DNA of 64,000 nt from Taylorella equigenitalis ATCC 35865 (lineage in GTDB: Bacteria > Pseudomonadota > Gammaproteobacteria > Burkholderiales > Burkholderiaceae_B): NCBI RefSeq assembly GCF_000276685.1, contig NC_018108.1, positions 992,001 through 1,056,000 of the forward strand, given 5' to 3'. Shown one piece after another: positions 57,388 to 64,000 of the stretch. How positions within the stretch are numbered: position 1 is the first letter of the stretch; every line of letters starts with the position of its first letter. The position numbers and the translations under genes are program-made. A model generated the notes under the pieces. It was given only the letters and a program-made list of their open reading frames with translations, was not told where the DNA came from and made no database searches.

Positions 57388-58698
57388 TTATTTTCTATCT
57401 GCCATGTCAGGCACTGATCTACGAGTTTCACCCACATAAAGTTGACGTGGTCTACCAATTCTGTAATCAGGGTCAGATATCATTTCACTCCATTGAGAAA
57501 TCCAACCTACTACGCGAGCTAGTGCAAACACCGCAGTAAATAACTGCGTAGGAATACCAATCGCACTTTGTACAATTCCTGAGTAGAAATCTACGTTTGG
57601 ATATAGTTTGCGTTCTACAAAGTAATCATCTTCTAGAGCAATGCGTTCTAGTTCCATAGCTAGTTTAAATAAAGGATCATTTTCAAGACCAAGCTCTGCT
57701 AATACTTCCTTGCATGTTTGTTGCATCAATTTAGCACGAGGGTCGTAGTTTTTATAAACACGGTGACCAAAGCCCATCAAACGAACACCAGATTCCTTGT
57801 CTTTTACTTTTTCCATAAACTCGCCAACTTTAGCCACGCCACCATCGGCTTGAATTCTTTCAAGCATTTTTAAGCATGCTTCGTTTGCACCACCATGTGC
57901 TGGTCCCCATAGGCAAGAAATACCAGCTGAAATTGCAGCATATGGATTTGTACCTGATGATCCGCACAAACGAACCGTTGAAGTAGATGCATTTTGCTCG
58001 TGATCAGCATGAAGTATTAAGATACGGTCAATTGCTCTTTCAAGAACAGGATTAACTTTATATTCCTCGCATGGATTAGCGAACATCTGACGAAGGAAAT
58101 TACCTGCATATGAAAGATTATTATTAGGGTGCATGTATGGTTCACCAATTGTGTACTTGTGAGCCATAGCAACTAATGTAGGCATCTTAGCTATAAGTCG
58201 AATTGAAGCAATTTCACGATGTTCTGGATTATTAATATCCAAACCTTTATCGTAAAAAGCAGCCATTGCACCTGTTAAGCCAACCAAAATAGCCATAGGA
58301 TGAGAGTCGCGACGGAAGCCACGTAATAGCATGTGTACTTGCTCATGTACTAAATTGTGATGAAGCACACGATAAGAGAAATCTTCTCTTTGTGCTTGAT
58401 TAGGTAGTTCGCCATTTAATAAAAGATAGCAAACTTCCATAAAATCACACTTAACAGCAAGCTCTTCGATTGGGTAACCTCTATAGTAAAGCTCCCCTTT
58501 AGCACCGTCAATATAAGTGATGTTAGACTCGCAAGATGCAGTGGACATAAATCCAGGATCATAAGTAAACATGCCTGTCTGAGCATAAAGTTTACGTATA
58601 TCGATTACGCTTGGGCCAACTGATCCATCATAAATAGGTAGCTCAACGTTATCTTGGCCTTCAATGCTTAATACGGCTTTTTTTTCTGATGTTTTCAT
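57388..58698 (-). CDS. gltA: Citrate synthase
   Basis: 436 aa, hexameric type I. ATG before [13 protein letters not shown] chosen (an upstream in-frame ATG adds 12 residues lacking family similarity). Active-site residues: His in [12 protein letters not shown] near 270 and [14 protein letters not shown] near 310, Asp in [11 protein letters not shown] near 368. It condenses acetyl-CoA with oxaloacetate. Last gene of sdhCDAB-sdhE-gltA. Confidence 0.97.
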   Translation of the reverse strand: MKTSEKKAVLSIEGQDNVELPIYDGSVGPSVIDIRKLYAQTGMFTYDPGFMSTASCESNITYIDGAKGELYYRGYPIEELAVKCDFMEVCYLLLNGELPNQAQREDFSYRVLHHNLVHEQVHMLLRGFRRDSHPMAILVGLTGAMAAFYDKGLDINNPEHREIASIRLIAKMPTLVAMAHKYTIGEPYMHPNNNLSYAGNFLRQMFANPCEEYKVNPVLERAIDRILILHADHEQNASTSTVRLCGSSGTNPYAAISAGISCLWGPAHGGANEACLKMLERIQADGGVAKVGEFMEKVKDKESGVRLMGFGHRVYKNYDPRAKLMQQTCKEVLAELGLENDPLFKLAMELERIALEDDYFVERKLYPNVDFYSGIVQSAIGIPTQLFTAVFALARVVGWISQWSEMISDPDYRIGRPRQLYVGETRRSVPDMADRK

Positions 58699-58734
58699 TG
58701 TGATACTCCTCAGTATTTTGTGTACTATACCCAT

Positions 58735-58992
58735 CTAAGATTGCATAAGTTTAACAAGCCGCAAAATATTTGGATTGTTATAGGGACTTTCGAGTTCGGC
58801 TGACCCTAGTAAGACCTGCAACAGGGTATTATCATCAAGTTCAAAAAGAGTCATTAGGCTTTGGACATCGTCCTTAGTCAATGAATTCTCATATTGATCT
58901 AAAAATTTGGTAATAATCAGATCGTTTTCAAGAAGTCCGCGACGCGACCTCCAACGAAGTAGGTCACGTTCACTATCGGATAACGTAGCCAT
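58735..58992 (-). CDS. sdhE: Succinate dehydrogenase flavinylation factor SdhE
   Basis: 85 aa. The SdhE motif RWRSRRGLLENDLIITKF (residues 13-30) contains the RGxxE needed for covalent FAD attachment to SdhA. It lies between sdhB and gltA, two bases after the sdhB stop, as in other Betaproteobacteria. Confidence 0.95.
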   Translation of the reverse strand: MATLSDSERDLLRWRSRRGLLENDLIITKFLDQYENSLTKDDVQSLMTLFELDDNTLLQVLLGSAELESPYNNPNILRLVKLMQS

Positions 58993-58993
58993 T

Positions 58994-59707
58994 TTAAACG
59001 GTACGTCTCACAAGCATTTCTTTAATTTTGCTGATAGCTTTAGAAGGGTTTAACCCCTTAGGACAGACATCCACACAGTTCATAATTGTATGGCAACGGA
59101 ATAGTCTATATGGATCCTCAAGATTATCTAAGCGTTCTGATGTGGCTTGATCTCGGCTATCTGCGAGGAAACGGTAAGCCTGAAGAAGACCTGCTGGCCC
59201 AACGAATTTATCAGGGTTCCACCAAAATGATGGGCAAGATGTAGAACAGCAAGCACATAAGATACACTCATACAAACCGTCTAACTCTTCACGTGCCTCA
59301 GGTGATTGAAGACGCTCTTTTTCAGGAGGGTGATCCTCATTAATTAAGTAAGGTTTTACTGAATGGTACTGATTAAAGAATGATGTCATATCCACGATTA
59401 AATCGCGAATCACGGGTAAACCTGGCAATGGACGAAGTACAATTGGCTCTTTTAAATCACGTAAATTTGTGATGCATGCCAATCCATTTTTACCGTTAAT
59501 ATTCATGGCATCTGAGCCACATACCCCTTCTCGACAAGAACGACGAATTGAAAAGCTATCATCCACATCATTTTTAATGCGAACTAAAGCATCAAGTAGC
59601 ATCTTATCGTTTGGTCCAAGCTCCACATCAAGCTTTTGCATGTATGGACGTTCGTCCTTATCAGGGTCATATCGGTAAATTTCAAATTTTACGGTGCGTT
59701 TAGTCAT
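58994..59707 (-). CDS. sdhB: Succinate dehydrogenase iron-sulphur subunit
   Basis: 237 aa starting at the ATG before TKRTVKFEIYRYDP. [2Fe-2S] cysteines are in CREGVCGSDAMNINGKNGLAC near 60-80 (first part), and the [4Fe-4S]/[3Fe-4S] ligands in CILCACCSTSCPSFWW near 150 and CHTIMNCVDVCPKGLNP near 208. Carries electrons from SdhA to ubiquinone at the inner membrane. Confidence 0.97.
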   Translation of the reverse strand: MTKRTVKFEIYRYDPDKDERPYMQKLDVELGPNDKMLLDALVRIKNDVDDSFSIRRSCREGVCGSDAMNINGKNGLACITNLRDLKEPIVLRPLPGLPVIRDLIVDMTSFFNQYHSVKPYLINEDHPPEKERLQSPEAREELDGLYECILCACCSTSCPSFWWNPDKFVGPAGLLQAYRFLADSRDQATSERLDNLEDPYRLFRCHTIMNCVDVCPKGLNPSKAISKIKEMLVRRTV

Positions 59708-59717
59708 GATATCCAAC

Positions 59718-61493
59718 TTAGAATGTACGAGGTTTTGGAGGGAAAGTATCAACAGTCAATGGTTTCATATGAACAGGTTTGTATTCTAGTGAATCCGTTT
59801 CTGAATACCAAAGAGTATGCTTCAACCAATTAACATCATCACGCTCAGGGAAGTCATTAAGAGCGTGAGCTCCGCGACTCTCGTCACGATTAGCTGCTGA
59901 TTTGATAGTCGCTTTGGCGACTTCAATCATATTTTCAATCTCAAGTGCTTCCTGGCGGGCCATATTAAACACTTTTGATTTATCTTTAAAATGAATTTGC
60001 TTAACTTCTTCTGCACAAGTAGCGATTGCAGCTACACCCTTATTCAGAAGTTCTTTTGTACGGAATACACCGCAATGAGCCTGCATAGTGTTTCGTATTT
60101 TACTACCTACATCTTGAACTTTAAGACCACTAGAACGAGTTTCTAAAGCATGAACACGATCGAGTGATTTCTGTACATTCTCTATTGGTAGTTCTTGATG
60201 TGAATGTTGCTCAGTTAGTTTTTCTGAAATTATATGATTACCAGCAGAACGACCAAAGACAACAAGGTCAAGCAATGAATTCGTACCTAAACGATTTGCC
60301 CCATGAACAGAAACTGCTGAACATTCACCAATAGCATATAAACCATTTACCACTTTTTCTTCACCATCCTTCCATTGAACAACTTGTCCATGATAATTAG
60401 CTGGAATACCACCCATTTGATAGTGAATAGTAGGAACAACAGGAATTGGCTCCTTAATAGGATCCACATTAGCAAAGCGAATAGCAATTTCACGAATAGA
60501 TGGAAGACGTTTTTTAATCACATCCTCGCCTAAATGATCAAGTTTAAGTGCTACATAAGAGCCATCACCTACACCACGACCTTCTTTAATTTCCTGGTCC
60601 ATAGAACGAGACACAAAATCTCGAGGAGCTAAGTCTTTTAACGTAGGAGCATACCTCTCCATAAAGCGTTCACCATCTTTATTAAGAAGAATACCACCCT
60701 CTCCGCGCACACCCTCAGTAATAAGAACACCAGCTCCCGCAACTCCAGTTGGATGAAACTGCCAGAACTCCATATCTTGTAGGGCAATGCCTGCACGTGC
60801 AGCCATACCTAATCCATCACCAGTATTAATAAATGCATTTGTAGATGCTGCCCAAATACGACCAGCCCCACCAGTTGCTAATACTGTGCGTTTCGCTTCA
60901 AGAATATATATATCTCCTGTCTCCATCTCAAGTGCAGTAACACCCAAGACATCCCCATCATCGTTACGAATTAAATCTAAAGCCATCCACTCAACAAAAA
61001 AATGTGTACGTGAAGCAACGTTACGTTGATATAAGGTGTGAAGAAGGGCATGACCAGTACGGTCAGCAGCAGCACAGGCCCGTTGTACTGGTTTTTCACC
61101 AAAATTTGCTGTGTGACCTCCAAATGGACGTTGGTATATAGTTCCATCAGGGTTACGGTCAAAAGGCATACCAAAGTGTTCAAGTTCATAAACAGCTTCA
61201 GGAGCTTGACGGCACATAAATTCAATAGCATCTTGGTCACCAAGCCAGTCAGAACCTTTTACGGTATCATACATATGCCAGTACCAATTATCCTCAGACA
61301 TATTACCTAATGAGGCTCCAATACCACCTTGAGCTGCTACTGTGTGAGATCGAGTCGGGAAAACTTTCGATAAAACCGCTACGTTAAGACCAGCCTGTGC
61401 AAGTTGTAGAGAGCAACGCATGCCTGAGCCACCCGCACCTACAACCACAACATCAAATTTGCGACGAGGTAAAGAAGATAAAACAACAGACAT
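59718..61493 (-). CDS. sdhA: Succinate dehydrogenase flavoprotein subunit
   Basis: 591 aa. Its ATG shares a base with the sdhD stop (TAATG), and an in-frame upstream extension is not used. FAD-binding VVVGAGGSGMRCSLQLA near 16 and the flavinylated His in SKVFPTRSHTVAAQGG near 45 are conserved, as is the catalytic HPTGVAGAGVLITEG near 240. Oxidises succinate to fumarate. Confidence 0.97.
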   Translation of the reverse strand: MSVVLSSLPRRKFDVVVVGAGGSGMRCSLQLAQAGLNVAVLSKVFPTRSHTVAAQGGIGASLGNMSEDNWYWHMYDTVKGSDWLGDQDAIEFMCRQAPEAVYELEHFGMPFDRNPDGTIYQRPFGGHTANFGEKPVQRACAAADRTGHALLHTLYQRNVASRTHFFVEWMALDLIRNDDGDVLGVTALEMETGDIYILEAKRTVLATGGAGRIWAASTNAFINTGDGLGMAARAGIALQDMEFWQFHPTGVAGAGVLITEGVRGEGGILLNKDGERFMERYAPTLKDLAPRDFVSRSMDQEIKEGRGVGDGSYVALKLDHLGEDVIKKRLPSIREIAIRFANVDPIKEPIPVVPTIHYQMGGIPANYHGQVVQWKDGEEKVVNGLYAIGECSAVSVHGANRLGTNSLLDLVVFGRSAGNHIISEKLTEQHSHQELPIENVQKSLDRVHALETRSSGLKVQDVGSKIRNTMQAHCGVFRTKELLNKGVAAIATCAEEVKQIHFKDKSKVFNMARQEALEIENMIEVAKATIKSAANRDESRGAHALNDFPERDDVNWLKHTLWYSETDSLEYKPVHMKPLTVDTFPPKPRTF

Positions 61494-61867
61494 TAAAGAC
61501 TCCAAATTACAAAACAGAAATACATAGACATAGCGATTAGCCAAAAAATTGTAAAGATGAATAACACCAAACGAAGCATCCAACAGTCAATATAATCCAT
61601 CCAAACATCGCGAATACCAATCCATGCATGCCATGCTAAAGTAAAGAACACTAAGGTCACACAGATTTGGCCAGCAGGTATACTTAATACAGTGAAAGTG
61701 AAAAGGTGCAACCAATTTTCATAGGTTACAGGAGTAAATAAAAGGGTAAGTAGAAAAAACACAGAGTATATAGCAAGCAAAGTTGCCGTTAATCTTTGAA
61801 CTATAAAACCTATAGTTCCGTAGTGAGCACCGACAGCCCTCTTTTTAGTACCGAACAATTCAGACAT
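61493..61867 (-). CDS. sdhD: Succinate dehydrogenase membrane anchor SdhD
   Basis: 124 aa with three transmembrane helices (about 28-46, 57-78, 101-121). HAWIGIRDVWMDYI near residue 82 contains the haem-ligand His region and the Asp-Tyr pair of the quinone site. N-terminus carries GTKKRAVGAHYGTIGFIVQR. Overlaps sdhC and sdhA by one base each. Confidence 0.94.
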   Translation of the reverse strand: MSELFGTKKRAVGAHYGTIGFIVQRLTATLLAIYSVFFLLTLLFTPVTYENWLHLFTFTVLSIPAGQICVTLVFFTLAWHAWIGIRDVWMDYIDCWMLRLVLFIFTIFWLIAMSMYFCFVIWSL

Positions 61868-62280
61868 TACAGAACTCCAAACAGTTTAATAGCAAACACA
61901 AAAGTGAGGACAAGGCTCACAATGAAGACAATTTTTGCGCTTTTACGTGCAGAGACTTTATCCATACCTATATGCAAATCAAGTATAAGGAAACGGATAC
62001 CAGCACAAAGGTGGTGCATAAAGCCCCATAATGCCACAATACAGACCACACGAATAATAAAGCCCGAAAAACCAGTAGCCAAACTATTAAACATAACAGG
62101 TCCTGATAGGCTGTTACGGAAAAGATGAATAAGAATTGGGAGGCTCAGAAAAATTAAAACACCGCTTACACGGTGCAAAATCGATAAAATCGCTGGCAAT
62201 GGTAGTTTATAGGCCCTAGTAATTTTATCGAATTCAATGTTCCTAAACTCTCGGCGTGGCTTTTGAGTACTCTCAGACAT
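61867..62280 (-). CDS. sdhC: Succinate dehydrogenase cytochrome b556 subunit SdhC
   Basis: 137 aa, three transmembrane helices. Hallmarks ILHRVSGVLIFLSLPILIHLF near residue 35 (quinone site Ser/Arg) and HHLCAGIRFLILDLH near residue 86 (haem His). First gene of the sdh operon. The usual GntR-type regulator seen near some betaproteobacterial sdh operons is absent. Confidence 0.95.
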   Translation of the reverse strand: MSESTQKPRREFRNIEFDKITRAYKLPLPAILSILHRVSGVLIFLSLPILIHLFRNSLSGPVMFNSLATGFSGFIIRVVCIVALWGFMHHLCAGIRFLILDLHIGMDKVSARKSAKIVFIVSLVLTFVFAIKLFGVL

Positions 62281-62419
62281 GAATTGATACCTATTGTTAA
62301 ATATAAAACTTGTAAGATTATAATATTTTTTAATCTACATGTTGAGTTTGATTAGTGAATTTGGGGCATTAATAGGTTTAAAATTAAACGTTTAAACAGA
62401 AAAATTTACGGAGTTATAA

Positions 62420-63409
62420 ATGTCGAAACCTGCTGTTCGTGTAGCTGTCACTGGTGCTGCTGGCCAAATTGGATATGCAATTTTATTTAGAATCGCCTCT
62501 GGTGAAATGTTGGGTAAAGATCAGCCCCTAATTCTTCAACTTTTAGAAATACCAGACGAAAAAGCTCAAAACGCACTTAAAGGCGTAATGATGGAACTAG
62601 ACGATTGTGCATTCCCTCTTCTTCAGGAAGTTACTGCTCATAGCGATCCAAAGACTGCTTTTAAAGACGTGGACATTGCCATCCTAGTTGGTTCTCGTCC
62701 TCGTGGACCAGGTATGGAGCGTAAGGATTTACTTCAAGCTAATGCTCAAATATTTACAGTTCAAGGTGCTGCTTTAAATGAAGTAGCAAAACGCGACGTA
62801 AAAGTGCTTGTAGTAGGCAATCCAGCTAATACTAATGCATACATTGCTATGAAATCTGCACCAGACCTTCCAGCTAAAAATTTCACTGCGATGGTGCGTT
62901 TAGATCATAATCGTGCATTGACTCAAATGGCACGTAAAGCTGAAGTAGATGTAAAAGATATAGATAAATTTGTTGTTTGGGGTAACCATTCTTCTACTAT
63001 GTATCCTGATATCCGATTTGCTGAAGCTTCTGGCGTTAATCTAAAAGAGAAAATTGCTGATGATAATTGGATAGAAAACGAATTCATTCCTACAGTGGCT
63101 AAACGTGGTGCTGCAGTCATTGCAGCTCGTGGTTTATCATCCGCAGCATCTGCAGCCAATGCGGCGATTAATCATATTCATGATTGGGTTTTAGGCACAA
63201 ACGGTAAATGGGTTACTATGGGCGTTCCATCTGATGGATCTTATGGTATCCCAGAGGGTATTATGTACGGCTTTCCTGTGACTACTGAAGGTGGTGAATA
63301 CAAAATCGTCCAAGGGCTTGATATCGACGAAGATTCCCGCAAACGCATGGATGCTACTTTGGCTGAACTTGAGGAAGAGCGTGCGGGCGTTGCAGATTTG
63401 CTTAAGTGA
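62420..63409 (+). CDS. mdh: Malate dehydrogenase
   Basis: 329-aa NAD-dependent enzyme of the long bacterial type. NAD-binding [19 protein letters not shown] near residue 7, [18 protein letters not shown] near 90, the catalytic Asp-His pair [12 protein letters not shown] and [11 protein letters not shown] near 190. Divergent from sdhC across about 140 bp. A Shine-Dalgarno sequence GGAG precedes the ATG. Confidence 0.97.
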   Translation: MSKPAVRVAVTGAAGQIGYAILFRIASGEMLGKDQPLILQLLEIPDEKAQNALKGVMMELDDCAFPLLQEVTAHSDPKTAFKDVDIAILVGSRPRGPGMERKDLLQANAQIFTVQGAALNEVAKRDVKVLVVGNPANTNAYIAMKSAPDLPAKNFTAMVRLDHNRALTQMARKAEVDVKDIDKFVVWGNHSSTMYPDIRFAEASGVNLKEKIADDNWIENEFIPTVAKRGAAVIAARGLSSAASAANAAINHIHDWVLGTNGKWVTMGVPSDGSYGIPEGIMYGFPVTTEGGEYKIVQGLDIDEDSRKRMDATLAELEEERAGVADLLK

Positions 63410-63460
63410 TTTTGATGTATGGGTTTTTGCAATAAAGCCCTGAATAACAAACTATTTGAG

Positions 63461-63486
63461 AGCCCTGCTATTGCGGGGCTTTTTTA
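63461..63486 (+). terminator. Terminator of mdh
   Basis: Stem AGCCCTGC/GCGGGGCT (8 bp with one T-G pair) with a TATT loop, followed by six T. Confidence 0.92.
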
Positions 63487-63552
63487 ATATATGATCTTAG
63501 AAAGCTTTCTCTCAGAGAGAGATAAAAAGAAAGCAATACTATCAAGCCCTTG

Positions 63553-63595
63553 AAAAGTTCCATACAAGCGAATCTTAAGAAAGCATGGAACTTTT
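63553..63595. terminator. Inverted repeat between mdh and gabD
   Basis: Perfect 11-bp arms AAAAGTTCCAT/ATGGAACTTTT around a 21-nt loop, 58 bases downstream of the gabD stop. It could end gabD transcription, although the run of T is inside the stem. Confidence 0.5.
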
Positions 63596-63653
63596 ATTAG
63601 CAAATTATTTATCTGAAAGACTAGATTTCTACATTTCTATTAGAGCTTAGTAT

Positions 63654-64000
63654 CTAAGAAACATTACCCACGCAAATATATTTGATCTCCAGATAGTCAT
63701 CAATACCATATTTTGAGCCTTCGCGACCGAGTCCAGACTGCTTAACGCCACCAAATGGAGCCGCAGCATTAGATATCAAACCAGTGTTTACGCCGACCAT
63801 CCCATACTCGAGTTTTTCAGACACTCGAATAGTTTGATTCAAATTTTCTGTATAAATATAAGAAGCTAATCCGAAAATCGTATCATTAGCTAATTTGATC
63901 GCCTCGTCTTCATCTTCAAATTTAAATACGGGAGCGATAGGTCCGAAAATTTCTTCTTTCGCTACAAGCATATCGGTAGTGGCATTTGAAATTACTGTAG
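63654..64000 (-). CDS. gabD: NAD(P)-dependent succinate-semialdehyde dehydrogenase, C-terminal part (partial)
   Basis: Only the last 115 or so residues lie in the window; the frame is open to the right edge ([20 protein letters not shown]). The segment with [35 protein letters not shown] and the [19 protein letters not shown] ending is characteristic of the GabD aldehyde dehydrogenases. The catalytic Cys lies outside. Assignment to GabD is by this C-terminus; a related aldehyde dehydrogenase is possible. Confidence 0.8.
   Translation of the reverse strand, partial: TVISNATTDMLVAKEEIFGPIAPVFKFEDEDEAIKLANDTIFGLASYIYTENLNQTIRVSEKLEYGMVGVNTGLISNAAAPFGGVKQSGLGREGSKYGIDDYLEIKYICVGNVS

Larger units (their letters stand above)
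209..62690. repeat. Dispersed over-represented octamer TGGCAATR
   Basis: About 50 copies by hand on both strands throughout the window, for example at 209, 1117, 4624, 6891, 14137, 24445, 24473, 29331, 39527, 42427, 52414, 57301 and 62190. Composition alone (about 37 % GC) predicts about eight occurrences of the heptamer. All but one are followed by a purine. Copies occur in several reading frames, and also between genes. Confidence 0.75.

Noticed and set aside
63553-63595. Inverted repeat as an insertion-sequence end
   Set aside because: No transposase or target duplication is seen; it lies between two housekeeping genes and fits a terminator better.

Overview
The window looks like an ordinary chromosome segment from a low-GC (roughly 37 % by eye) member of the Betaproteobacteria, order Burkholderiales, family Alcaligenaceae. 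Gene order (ndk-rlmN-rodZ-ispG-hisS-yfgM-bamB-der; hemC-hemD-hemX-hemY; surE-pcm-nlpD-rlmD; sdhCDAB-sdhE-gltA with divergent mdh) is that of Bordetella relatives. The AT-rich composition, small gene set and absence of rpoS next to nlpD fit Taylorella best. The genus is my inference; no rRNA or tRNA gene is present to prove it.

Layout. 0.1-7.9 kb (minus strand) is a tightly packed housekeeping run: der, bamB, yfgM-like, hisS, ispG, a short rodZ, rlmN, ndk; valS diverges from it. 10.9-18.0 kb holds a Thr-rich lipoprotein, ppa, the haem genes hemC/D/X/Y and a TerC-like membrane protein. 18.1-22.6 kb has sucCD, a DUF2889 gene and ggt. 22.7-35.1 kb has an AlkD-like repair protein, rlmD, an LTxxQ-type periplasmic protein sitting in the usual rpoS slot, nlpD, pcm, surE, plsY, tsaD, a purine permease, yigZ, an ABC-F ATPase, ldcA and tadA.

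35.1-38.2 kb is a restriction-modification island: two gaplessly alignable C5-cytosine methyltransferase paralogues around a PD-(D/E)xK nuclease. One methyltransferase has lost the catalytic Cys (Pro81) and other hallmark residues yet keeps a full-length frame. After pirin/MarR come a TonB receptor with a near-perfect Fur box and a periplasmic amino-acid racemase. 43.9-48.3 kb is the strangest stretch: a 181-bp GC-richer tandem array whose core hairpin also forms the leader of a Sel1-repeat gene, a second, orphan nuclease paralogous to the island enzyme, and a second Sel1 gene whose signal peptide and body are split by a one-base frameshift.

48.3-54.6 kb is a metal/ABC-transport cluster (IsdG-like monooxygenase, COG0523 GTPase, CGLCG protein, HpPgdA-like deacetylase, ABC transporter). 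54.7-57.3 kb is a translationally coupled trio of secreted two-module proteins that look like divergent LprI/DUF1311 proteins. The window ends with TCA-cycle genes and the 3' part of gabD.

Across the whole window the octamer TGGCAATR (about 50 copies by hand count, both strands, almost always followed by a purine) is several-fold over-represented and behaves like a genome-wide signal sequence such as an uptake or Chi-like word. This and the pseudo-methyltransferase/two-nuclease pair, the LprI-like trio and the amplified leader repeat are the leads most worth following.
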